11,796 nt of DNA, from positions 1 through 11,796 of the forward strand of contig CAYGZC010000076.1 of NCBI GenBank assembly GCA_964354225.1. The letters run 5' to 3'. The stretch's first letter is position 1; each line of letters begins with the position of its first letter. Both the position numbers and the translations under genes were made by a program. The notes beneath the pieces are model-generated. The model was not told the DNA's origin, searched no databases, and saw only the letters and a list, made by a program, of their open reading frames with translations. Below are positions 1 through 7,816 of the stretch, piece after piece. The DNA comes from CAYGZC01 sp964354225. GTDB lineage: Bacteria > Bacteroidota > Ignavibacteria > UBA10030 > SZUA-254.

Positions 1-520
1 TTCCTGTCGCAACATAATCAATCGTATTCGCTGCCGCTGATGGACCATCCAATAAAACGATATTTTCGTTCGTAGAAATATCGAAGAAATTAACACGTGT
101 TAAAACACCGGTTCCACCCGCTAATGTATCGGCAAGAAGAATTAAAAGACTATCAGTTTCATCTATATCCTGAGTAAACTGCAGTGTATTTGGAACCGGA
201 CGTGAACCAACGCATACAATCCGTGTACCTCTTTGTAGGTTGGATAGATATGATGCATTAGGAAAATCTAAATGACCTTCGGTTGCCTGACCTGCGCCAC
301 CTTTAGTGCCCACGTCACTAAGGCGAAAATTTCGGAGATCAACGCCACCCTCTTTTACAACAAGTAACTCAACGTACTCATAACCAGTTGCATTATTTGG
401 TACAAACTCGTTTATGATCACATCGCCTTTTTGTACCTGAGCAAGAATCTGCTGTTGCCCAAGTAATTGTATAGTAATTATCGTTACAACGATAAAAAAT
501 ATTCTTAAAAAAGTTTTCAT
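1..520 (-). CDS. Secreted lamin-tail-domain-like protein, 3' part missing
   Basis: This is an open frame of 173 codons with no stop before the left edge, so only the N-terminal part is present. It begins MKTFLRIFFIVVTIITIQLL, a typical signal peptide, probably cleaved near LAQ (about residue 29). The start is supported by AAAGGA about 8 bases upstream. Residues about 32 to 170 read GDVIINEFVPN, then EYVELLV, VDLRNFRLSD, RGTRIVCVG, DSLLILLAD and ENIVLLDGP. This pattern (IxEhhPN, then YhELhN-like, then hDLxxhxLSD) is that of the lamin tail domain, an immunoglobulin-like beta sandwich common in secreted and cell-wall proteins of FCB bacteria, where it is thought to be structural or adhesive. A T9SS tail would be expected beyond the edge but cannot be seen. 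It lies 76 bases after the second propeller gene with no visible terminator between them (521-596 holds nothing I recognise), so it is probably the next gene of the same operon. Domain call moderately firm; function unknown. Confidence 0.72.
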   Translation of the reverse strand, partial: MKTFLRIFFIVVTIITIQLLGQQQILAQVQKGDVIINEFVPNNATGYEYVELLVVKEGGVDLRNFRLSDVGTKGGAGQATEGHLDFPNASYLSNLQRGTRIVCVGSRPVPNTLQFTQDIDETDSLLILLADTLAGGTGVLTRVNFFDISTNENIVLLDGPSAAANTIDYVATG

Positions 521-596
521 GTGTAAATCCTTTCGTTGAAGATATAAAAAATTAATTAGACTTGTTTGCTGAATTTAATTGAATTGAGTAGAGTTA

Positions 597-2864
597 TCAT
601 CTTAAAATAATCATTTTTCCTGTAATTGTCTGCGTTGATGTTACAAACCTATAGAAATAAATACCTGAAGAAACCACACGTCCCCTATCGTCTCTTCCAT
701 CCCACCATGGCGGCTGCTGATTCTCTGATTTTTCATCATATACATAACCTCCATCGAGAGGTGGATTTAATTCGATAATTTTCACCCGCTGACCTAACAG
801 ATTATATATTATTATCTTCTTTAAATAATTACCCTGCGGCAATCCAAATGGGAAATACGTTCTACCCGCGACATGCGGATTGAATGGATTGGGATAATTC
901 GGATACAATTTAATCTTCTCGGGAATTTCCGGAGGAGGTGGAGGTGGAAGTGGAGGACCGCCGCCACCTATGTCGGTTCGTAATATGGTTCCATTTGCGC
1001 CAACAACCCATCCTCGTTCATTATCAATGAAATATATATCATTCAGGGTATTCCGCGTTTCGCTTTTTTGAGGAAACCAATATGCACCGGAGTTTGTCGT
1101 ATGGTAAATCACACCGTTCGTTCCACATACCCCACCGTTCAAACTATCTTTCATAGTCATTGCGAAAAAAGTAGGAACTGGATATTCTATATTTATTGAT
1201 TGAGTTTGCCAGTGCGCGCCTGAGTCGACTGTTTTTAAGATCGACTGAACTGAGCCTGCAATCCATCCTATTTGCTCGTTAATAAAAAAGATAGAATAAA
1301 TAACGCTGTTCCAACTTTTATTCAGGGTAAACCAGGAATTCCCTGCATCCGTAGTCTTATATATAATAGAAGTGCCGATTGTATCGGGGTTGACAAGATG
1401 ACCAACGATCCATCCAACATTGTTATTCAAAATGTACATTGCACTCAGGGAATAATTAGAATCAAGAACTCTATTCGTCCACGTTACCCCACCATCGGTA
1501 GTTGTCAGTAGTGTATCGGGTAAAAAGGAACTATTACAGATAGCGAATCCATGTTGTTCATCGAAGAATTCAATCTTTTTGATTAAATTTGTCACACCGC
1601 TGATTTGTGGAACCCAGTTGTCGCCCTTATCAGTTGATTTTAGAATGATTCCCCTGTCACCGCATGTATAAATAACATTCTGTGTTACGAAATCTACATC
1701 GTATAATGGGAAAGTTGTTCCGCTTGATTTCGACACCCATTCCGCTCCACCGTTTGTTGTTAACAGAATTGTACCTTTATCACCAACTGCCACTACATTC
1801 AGTGAATCAATAGATGAAAGTGATCTCAGCTCAGACCTAGTAACACCTTTTGTTTTTCTCAGCCATGGAGATGCGCCGCCATCGGTCGTTTGCCAAATCT
1901 CACCGGCATCTCCCACTACATACCACGTTTTCTGATCTTTGGCAACACTTAATGCGGAGAAAAAATGGCTGCCGTCTGTTGTATCTATAGCTGGTTTTGC
2001 GACAAACGTTTTACCGCTGTCAATCGATTGGATGATTGCATTTTGAGCAACACAAACCGCCTGGGTCGCATTAATCAAAGTAAAAGAAGTTAAATCAAAG
2101 CTCGTACACTTCTTTATTAGTGTCCATGAATTTCCACCATCTGTTGTTCGTTGAAGTAAACCAGCATCTCTGGCTAACCATCCATTGTTTGAATCTTTAA
2201 AATAAATAGAATTAATCGATAGGGTAGTATCGGTGAATACTTTATCCCAATTGCTTCCGCCGTTCGTTGTCTTGAGTATAAATCCGCTGTCACACCCCAC
2301 CCAACCGACAAGAGGATTCAAAAAATAACAGGCAAAAAGTTTCTTTTTAACGTTGCCATTCTGAAATTGCCACGAGTCACCTTGATTGGTTGTCTTTAAG
2401 ATAATTCCATCGTTAATTCCATCTCCTCCAACAATCCAGCCCGTATTGTTGGAAGTAAAACGAACTGCATACAACTTTGCAGACAATGGTTTATCGTTCT
2501 GCAAAATTGTTTTCCTTTCCCAGGTCAATCCGCTGTCGAGTGAGGATATAATTATTCCGGAGTCACCGACAACCCAAGTTTTACGATTAAGGGTATCAAA
2601 AGAAATCGACATCAAAGCAGCGCTTGATTTTCCGACGTTGCTGGTGGATTTCCATGAATATCCGTTGTCGTTTGAGATAACAACAGTGCCAGAGTTTCCA
2701 ACAGCAATTATCCTTTGGAGATTAAAAATAGCTACTGATGATAAATTATTCCCTTGAGGAGTAGGATTTTGCCAATTCCACGCCTGTTGTGAATAACCAG
2801 CATCCCCGATGATAAATAAGAGGATAGCAATAATAACAGATCGTTTTATTCTTGTCTTGATCAT
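597..2864 (-). CDS. T9SS-sorted Ycf48/Asp-box beta-propeller protein B
   Basis: A secreted protein of 755 residues. Residues 1-25 (MIKTRIKRSVIIAILLFIIG, then DAGYSQ) form a signal peptide. Residues about 27-632 contain 14 repeats of roughly 40-45 residues, each with a GWxVGxxGxIxxTTDGGxSW-type core (for example TILLTTNGGAEW, AEIWQTTDGG-like variants, TILRT at the end). These are Ycf48/photosystem-II-stability-factor-like and Asp-box (SxDxGxxW) propeller repeats; 14 fits two seven-bladed propellers. A Gly/Pro-rich linker (residues about 633-650, PPLPPPPPP) leads to the type A T9SS sorting domain (651-755: LYPNYPNPFNP, IIIYNLLGQRV, SGIYFYRF, ending GKMIILR), which should direct export across the outer membrane and surface attachment. 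The ATG overlaps the preceding gene's stop as ATGA and has no good Shine-Dalgarno of its own, so translation is probably coupled. It is a paralogue of the preceding gene: both mature N-termini carry W-x-WQNPxPQGN. Role inferred as adhesin or structural surface protein; no enzyme motif seen. Confidence 0.88.
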   Translation of the reverse strand: MIKTRIKRSVIIAILLFIIGDAGYSQQAWNWQNPTPQGNNLSSVAIFNLQRIIAVGNSGTVVISNDNGYSWKSTSNVGKSSAALMSISFDTLNRKTWVVGDSGIIISSLDSGLTWERKTILQNDKPLSAKLYAVRFTSNNTGWIVGGDGINDGIILKTTNQGDSWQFQNGNVKKKLFACYFLNPLVGWVGCDSGFILKTTNGGSNWDKVFTDTTLSINSIYFKDSNNGWLARDAGLLQRTTDGGNSWTLIKKCTSFDLTSFTLINATQAVCVAQNAIIQSIDSGKTFVAKPAIDTTDGSHFFSALSVAKDQKTWYVVGDAGEIWQTTDGGASPWLRKTKGVTRSELRSLSSIDSLNVVAVGDKGTILLTTNGGAEWVSKSSGTTFPLYDVDFVTQNVIYTCGDRGIILKSTDKGDNWVPQISGVTNLIKKIEFFDEQHGFAICNSSFLPDTLLTTTDGGVTWTNRVLDSNYSLSAMYILNNNVGWIVGHLVNPDTIGTSIIYKTTDAGNSWFTLNKSWNSVIYSIFFINEQIGWIAGSVQSILKTVDSGAHWQTQSINIEYPVPTFFAMTMKDSLNGGVCGTNGVIYHTTNSGAYWFPQKSETRNTLNDIYFIDNERGWVVGANGTILRTDIGGGGPPLPPPPPPEIPEKIKLYPNYPNPFNPHVAGRTYFPFGLPQGNYLKKIIIYNLLGQRVKIIELNPPLDGGYVYDEKSENQQPPWWDGRDDRGRVVSSGIYFYRFVTSTQTITGKMIILR

Positions 2865-5107
2865 CTCAAGAGAACCATTTTTTTTGTGATTCGTTGATCG
2901 TCATTTCTGAAAATCACCTGATAAAAATAAATACCTGAAGACAAATCTCCGCTATTGAAAACGACCGAATGATCTCCGGTTTCAACCGTTTCTTTATCGA
3001 TCAATGTCTTAACGACCCGTCCTAAAAGATCGTACACTTTGACGGTGACCTGATCTGGCTTGGGTACTGTAAAATATATTCTCGTGTTTGGATTGAACGG
3101 ATTGGGATAGTTATATGTATTGATCAGTTTTGCTTGTGCCAATATTTCGGGCATTGGAGAAGGACCAGCCGGATTACCGGATTTAATAATCGTTCCACTT
3201 GAACCAACAGCAACATTTGTAATACTATCTAATGAGGCAATACCCCAGAGATCAATTGACGTCGGTGAATCATCGACCGACCAAGTGATGCCTCCATCGG
3301 TCGTATATAAAATTACACCACCCTGTCCAACTATCCATCCGTTAGATGTTCCACTCATAACAACGGAACGAAGATGCCGGGTTGTGCCGGAAGATCGAAC
3401 GTTCCAATTATATCCATCCGTAGTACGGATAATTAAGCCATTGTTGCCAACAGCGAGACCTGTAAATCTATCTTTAAAATAAACCGAGTTAAGAACTCGC
3501 GTGACTGTATATTGTGCAGTCCAAATATTCCCACCATCGGTTGTCGCAAAGATAATCCCCCTATGTCCAACAACCCATCCATACATGTTATCAACGAAGA
3601 AAATAGAATTCAACATAAATCGCGCGGGAGTCTGTTTCAGCAGCCATGATATCCCGCCATCGGTTGTCCTAAACGTTCTCCCATTTGACCCTGCAATCCA
3701 TCCGCTATCTCTATTAATAAAATATATACAATTAATTCGGGTCGTTTGTAACGTATCATAGATCACCCAGCTATTACCACCATCAGTAGTATGGAGTAAT
3801 TCTCGTGACATGCCACCCGCCCAACCGATACGGTTGTCGGTAAAGAACAATGTGTTGATAGTCCTACGATTCGGACTTGTAGATTGCATCCAAGATTGAC
3901 CTCCATTTGTAGTTTGAGCAATCGCACCCAAAACACCCCCGGACCAACCTGAATCCCGTGTGGCAAAAAACACCGATCTAAATTGTCCATCTACACCGCT
4001 GTTTATTTTCTGCCACGTTGTTCCGCCATTCGTGGTTTTCAAAAGCATTCCTTTAAAACCAACAACCCATCCGTGGGTTGCATCCGAGAATTTAACATCA
4101 ACAAACCAATCATTAAAAGTATTTGTAGTTTGAATCTGCCAGTTGCCGCCACCGTTAGTGGTTCGAACGATTGTGCCGTTACTGCCAACGGCCCATCCTC
4201 TGTTGTTATCAACAAAATGAACTGCCTCAAGCCAGGCGGTCGTAATATTGATGGATCCTCCGTTCCAATTTGTCCCACCGTTTAGTGTTCTAAGAATTGT
4301 GCCACGCTTCCCAACAGCCCAGCCATTTTTATTATTAATAAATTGTATAGCGCTCAAATTTTGTGTGTCAGGTGTTGTCTGTTGTACCCAATCTGTTCCA
4401 CCATTTGTAGTCTGGAAGATTGCACCACGATCGCACGCTGTCCAACCGGTATCTGCGTTGATAAAACTAACACCATTCAAATTTCTGAAAAAAACGAGAG
4501 TCTGTCGTGTCCATGTTGTTCCGCCATTCGTTGTTTTATAAATATATGCCCCGGGACCGGTGACCCAGCCAGTGTCTCTATGAATAAAATCGACGGAGTA
4601 TAATGGCATATTAAGCCCTGATGGTATTTTAGTCCACGATAGACCATAATCTGTTGACCGAATTACTGTCCCTTTTGCTCCAACAGAATAAACAACAGAA
4701 TCATTCACAATATCTGATGCTAATAGGAAATTCGAACCATTACCAACATGTGATTCGACGTTCCACGCTGTTCCGGCATCTGATGACCTGACAACCGTTT
4801 CCAACGCACCCGAAACAATGACCGTATCTCTATGCAATTCAACCGTCGTGAGATAATTGCCTTGAGGATAAGGATTTTGCCAGTACCATTTTACTCCCGA
4901 TGGATAAGCAGAAAGCTCATCGAGATTTTCTATTGAAGAAAGTTTAATCGATCGCTCTTCCTCGATAGGTTGGATTTCACGAGAGTAACGCTGGTTCTTA
5001 TCAACAGTTTGAGTAAATCCTGAAGTACAAATAAAAACAAGAAGTAAAATAAACATAAATATTTTTTTCATTACTCCCGGCATCTTCAACAAACAAAATA
5101 TATTCAT
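2861..5107 (-). CDS. T9SS-sorted Ycf48/Asp-box beta-propeller protein A
   Basis: A secreted protein of 748 residues from the preferred ATG at 5107, which has GAGG five bases upstream. A GTG at 5134 would add nine residues but lacks a good site; an ATG at 5071 (MKKIFMFILLLVFICTSGFT) would give the most compact signal peptide and remains possible. After the signal peptide and a polar stretch comes WYWQNPYPQGN, then 14 repeats with a GWxVGxxGxIxxTTNGGxxW core (for example GTIVRTTNGGGNW, GMLLKTTNGGTTW, GVILYTTDGGITW). This is the Ycf48-like/Asp-box propeller pattern, and 14 copies fit two seven-bladed propellers. The last 90 residues are a type A T9SS sorting domain (YNYPNPFNPNTRIYF, VKVYDLLGRVVKTL, SGIYFYQV, ending KKMVLLR). 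It starts 36 bases after the usher stop and overlaps the next propeller gene by ATGA. Repeats here are more regular than in its paralogue. Function not known; a surface adhesin or fibre accessory is inferred from context. Confidence 0.88.
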   Translation of the reverse strand: MNIFCLLKMPGVMKKIFMFILLLVFICTSGFTQTVDKNQRYSREIQPIEEERSIKLSSIENLDELSAYPSGVKWYWQNPYPQGNYLTTVELHRDTVIVSGALETVVRSSDAGTAWNVESHVGNGSNFLLASDIVNDSVVYSVGAKGTVIRSTDYGLSWTKIPSGLNMPLYSVDFIHRDTGWVTGPGAYIYKTTNGGTTWTRQTLVFFRNLNGVSFINADTGWTACDRGAIFQTTNGGTDWVQQTTPDTQNLSAIQFINNKNGWAVGKRGTILRTLNGGTNWNGGSINITTAWLEAVHFVDNNRGWAVGSNGTIVRTTNGGGNWQIQTTNTFNDWFVDVKFSDATHGWVVGFKGMLLKTTNGGTTWQKINSGVDGQFRSVFFATRDSGWSGGVLGAIAQTTNGGQSWMQSTSPNRRTINTLFFTDNRIGWAGGMSRELLHTTDGGNSWVIYDTLQTTRINCIYFINRDSGWIAGSNGRTFRTTDGGISWLLKQTPARFMLNSIFFVDNMYGWVVGHRGIIFATTDGGNIWTAQYTVTRVLNSVYFKDRFTGLAVGNNGLIIRTTDGYNWNVRSSGTTRHLRSVVMSGTSNGWIVGQGGVILYTTDGGITWSVDDSPTSIDLWGIASLDSITNVAVGSSGTIIKSGNPAGPSPMPEILAQAKLINTYNYPNPFNPNTRIYFTVPKPDQVTVKVYDLLGRVVKTLIDKETVETGDHSVVFNSGDLSSGIYFYQVIFRNDDQRITKKMVLLR

Positions 5108-5143
5108 AGTAACCTCATCTGATAATAAAAACACATAACTGAA

Positions 5144-7816
5144 TCAGCGCGTTAATGCAAAATTCAATCCTTCAATAACATCACCGCCTGCAACAACTTT
5201 CACCTCTATCTGATATTCATAACGATCTGTGCGATAACCAACCTTCTCAATCTGATCGCGATCTAACATAACAGTGTACCTACCTGGAGGTATTGGGAAA
5301 AATTCAAACTCCCCAGTGGAAAATGTTTGCATGGTTTTTCTGTGGCTTGCATTATTTTTACCCTGAACACGGATCGAATCCTGAGATTCAATAACGACTG
5401 TGATGCCTTCGAGGTCGATATTTTCGCGAGCTGTTTCTACTACTTTTCCACGCACAATACCTCCTTCGACAATTGGAACATCAATACGTTGGACCATATT
5501 GGGAAACGATTTAATGGTTAACGATGAGAACTTAGGAACCCAAACAGGATTATCCAAGCCCTCGGTTTCGTAATATATCCTATAGGTGTCGTAAGCACTG
5601 GCTCGTTTTACCTCAAAACGTCCGGGTATAGGATTTGACGTTCCAACATTACCGCCTTCGGTAAAACCACGAACACGTTTTAGCAACACTCGCTCTTCGC
5701 TTGGATCAAAAGTTTCATCATTGTTGGCATCAAAAAATGGATTAAGAACAAGATCGCCGAATCCAACACGTGCTGGCACATTATCAAAGCGGAAGTTGTT
5801 CTCATATCCTGAATAAATTATGGAACCATTTGCCCGTTCACTATAGGAATAATCAGAATCAACTTTTCTTACAATTGTCTGCAAGTGCACGAACGGTAAA
5901 ACATAATTCAATTGTAATTCAATCTCCCATGTACGTGCATAAAATTTGTTAAATGAAATAGAGCCGACTAATGTGGGGATGATATACCTGTTCACCTGAA
6001 AATTAACCGAAAGCATATGCTCCTTAATGTAATCGTATCTCCCTTCCATCCCGAAAACTATATCTAATGGCAGGCGCATTCTTAATCCACCAAATAGATT
6101 TAAAATTACCAACGAATCGCTTGGTGTATACTCATTCGACCAGGATGCGGTGACACCCAACCGAGGTTGAACGTTCTTGATATAGAACGACAATTCACCA
6201 GACGCCGAACGATAACGTGCAAAATATCCATCTAATTGCTGAGCCGATCCATTTATTAAAAACAAATTAGTACCGGCGAAGAAGAAAGGTAACGATGCTG
6301 TAAGATTTATCGCTGTTCTAACGTTTCTTGTGTTAAGAAAATAATTCCGCGCATAGTGCGTTAATGACAAAGACCCACCGGCGGTAGAAGGCAATAAAAG
6401 ACTCAAAGTACCTCGGGAAATCGCATTGGGTGAAAACATACCATCAAACACTAACTCGTTCGACAAACGAGCAGTACTGAAAATTGCGGGGAATATTTTA
6501 TTATTGGTATTTGGCAGCTCAAATGTTTCGAGCGTGCCGCCCATAGTTAAACGTGTATTTAAACCCCAGCTCGCTGTGCCGTTGAAATACCACTGACGAT
6601 TCAGCATTCTTAGCTTACCAGCGCTTAAGCTGTAAATGAATTCCTGCGGACGTAAAAGCTTTAATGGTATGTAGGGTCGATAAGCATTAATTCTTTCAGC
6701 CCCCCACCGATCATAAGTGCGCAATTCGATGATATTCATTCCATAGCGTAACGGAATCATATTTTGAAACGTCCCGCCATCAGTGGAATATTGTGTAGAA
6801 AGAATCTTGCCGCTCGAATAAACATCGAGTGTTTGATCTGCATCTAATTTTTGCTCGAAAATATCTTCAGCAAACAAAGTGCGTTTCGCAGCCGGTCGAT
6901 TTGTTATCTCCCCACCAAACACATTTTCCCCCAGGATACCGAATGGCGTAAAATCTCCAAGGATAATCTGTTTCAGATATGGATACTCGAATCGCGCATA
7001 CGTTAGAGTTCCCCGAATATTCCTCGTCGTAATCGGGTATGCTACCGATTTACGAACAATACGATTAGTATTCGGAATCCGGTACGGTTTAATGTAGCGA
7101 GCAATCACGCCGTTACCGTTAAGCACAAGATCACCACCCAAAAATTGAGAACCGCTTTTTAAACGAAATCTAATGCTGGGCAATCCATACCTGCGCTGTC
7201 GGGAAATAAAATCCCAATCCAATATTCCTGCTCCAAACAACGGATATTTTTCCGGCAATACTGTGGAGGCATATTTTGGGTCCTCGAGTCCTTTAGAATA
7301 TTTACGCTGTCGATCTCTTTGTATAATTGTAAATATCGGTAATGTTCGGGGAGGTGTCAACTCTAACCGTAATAACCGTTCGTTGTAAACAAATTTTAAG
7401 CCGAAGATAGGATCGAATTGTTCTATTGCGAGATATAATTCATCGGAGGCAGCAAAGAAATCGTTCTCTGCCAACTGTATTTTTTTTTTGTTTATCGATG
7501 CAACCCGATTTAAGCCGTCGATAGTATATCTTACATCGGAGGTTAAGTAATATCCAGCCGCTGTATTCCTGGTGGAGTCATAAGCGACATTGATGAGTAA
7601 ATATTTAAAGCAAGCAGTGACGGGCAGATAAACTCTTTTCTCATGGATGATCGCCGTTACTTCCGTTCGACCAACATCTTTGACCTGGAATCGTAGGTCA
7701 ATAAATTCGTCAGGTTTTGGATTCCACGTAGATGTTTTCTCTCCCGCATAGATAAAGAATGGAAGTAATAAGGAGAGATAAATTATGATTATGCCATTTT
7801 TCATGCAATGTTTCAT
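5144..7816 (-). CDS. Divergent outer-membrane usher (chaperone-usher pathway)
   Basis: 890 residues with an N-terminal signal peptide (about 1-24). Residues about 36-155 form a beta-rich domain (VYLPVTACFKYLLINV, DELYLAIEQFDPIFGLKF) like the chaperone-binding N-terminal region of divergent ushers. From about 195 a beta-barrel is expected. The usher-type LGD appears at 286-288 (IILGDFTPFGILGENVF, then GGEITNRP). Residues 328-385 look like the plug domain (TLDVYSSGKILSTQYSTDGG, GMNIIELRTYDRWG), and 387-403 is LLRPQEFIYSLSAGKLR, closely matching the LLRxGxxxYSLTAGxYR signature that follows the plug in FimD/PapC-type ushers. After the barrel come an EF-hand-like loop (696-707, DANNDETFDPSE) and a C-terminal carboxypeptidase-regulatory-like sandwich (786-890, FPIPPGRYTVMLD). 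Ushers are outer-membrane pores that assemble chaperone-delivered subunits into fibres. The start overlaps the chaperone stop (ATGA). No T9SS tail, as expected for an integral outer-membrane protein. A ten-A run lies at codons 110-113. Family assignment is by eye. Confidence 0.84.
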   Translation of the reverse strand: MKHCMKNGIIIIYLSLLLPFFIYAGEKTSTWNPKPDEFIDLRFQVKDVGRTEVTAIIHEKRVYLPVTACFKYLLINVAYDSTRNTAAGYYLTSDVRYTIDGLNRVASINKKKIQLAENDFFAASDELYLAIEQFDPIFGLKFVYNERLLRLELTPPRTLPIFTIIQRDRQRKYSKGLEDPKYASTVLPEKYPLFGAGILDWDFISRQRRYGLPSIRFRLKSGSQFLGGDLVLNGNGVIARYIKPYRIPNTNRIVRKSVAYPITTRNIRGTLTYARFEYPYLKQIILGDFTPFGILGENVFGGEITNRPAAKRTLFAEDIFEQKLDADQTLDVYSSGKILSTQYSTDGGTFQNMIPLRYGMNIIELRTYDRWGAERINAYRPYIPLKLLRPQEFIYSLSAGKLRMLNRQWYFNGTASWGLNTRLTMGGTLETFELPNTNNKIFPAIFSTARLSNELVFDGMFSPNAISRGTLSLLLPSTAGGSLSLTHYARNYFLNTRNVRTAINLTASLPFFFAGTNLFLINGSAQQLDGYFARYRSASGELSFYIKNVQPRLGVTASWSNEYTPSDSLVILNLFGGLRMRLPLDIVFGMEGRYDYIKEHMLSVNFQVNRYIIPTLVGSISFNKFYARTWEIELQLNYVLPFVHLQTIVRKVDSDYSYSERANGSIIYSGYENNFRFDNVPARVGFGDLVLNPFFDANNDETFDPSEERVLLKRVRGFTEGGNVGTSNPIPGRFEVKRASAYDTYRIYYETEGLDNPVWVPKFSSLTIKSFPNMVQRIDVPIVEGGIVRGKVVETARENIDLEGITVVIESQDSIRVQGKNNASHRKTMQTFSTGEFEFFPIPPGRYTVMLDRDQIEKVGYRTDRYEYQIEVKVVAGGDVIEGLNFALTR
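7480..7489 (-). repeat. Run of ten A residues in the usher coding strand
   Basis: The coding strand reads AAC followed by ten A and then TA (codons AAC AAA AAA AAA ATA, residues 109-113). It is the longest homopolymer run I see in any coding sequence of the window; the next are runs of eight (about 2878-2885) and seven. Such a run is prone to slippage, and a one-base change would truncate the usher near residue 115. Confidence 0.8.

Noticed and set aside
90..103. Perfect 14-base palindrome TTAACACGTGTTAA
   Set aside because: It lies inside the lamin-tail coding sequence, and about one such palindrome is expected by chance in a window of this size; no sign of an operator role.
3120..4603. Several plus-strand and alternative-frame open frames of 75-120 codons across the propeller genes
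   Set aside because: They are antisense or shifted shadows of a repetitive coding sequence, without ribosome-binding sites or recognisable protein features.
597..5107. Regularly spaced similar DNA segments that could suggest a CRISPR or satellite array
   Set aside because: The periodicity is about 130-140 bases, stays in frame and encodes the propeller repeats; there are no identical short repeats with unique spacers.
597..5107. Sialidase or other BNR glycosidase activity for the propeller proteins
   Set aside because: Asp-box-like repeats occur in many non-enzymatic propellers; I see no FRIP motif or arginine triad, and two propellers with a sorting tail fit a binding role better.
5108..5134. 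GTG start at 5134 for propeller protein A
   Set aside because: It lacks a ribosome-binding site, while ATG at 5107 has GAGG five bases upstream and still gives a complete signal peptide.
5144..7816. TonB-dependent receptor or other porin for the 890-residue outer-membrane protein
   Set aside because: The C-terminal carboxypeptidase-like domain is at the wrong end for a SusC-type receptor, no TonB box or receptor plug motif is visible, and the usher motifs and chaperone neighbour fit much better.
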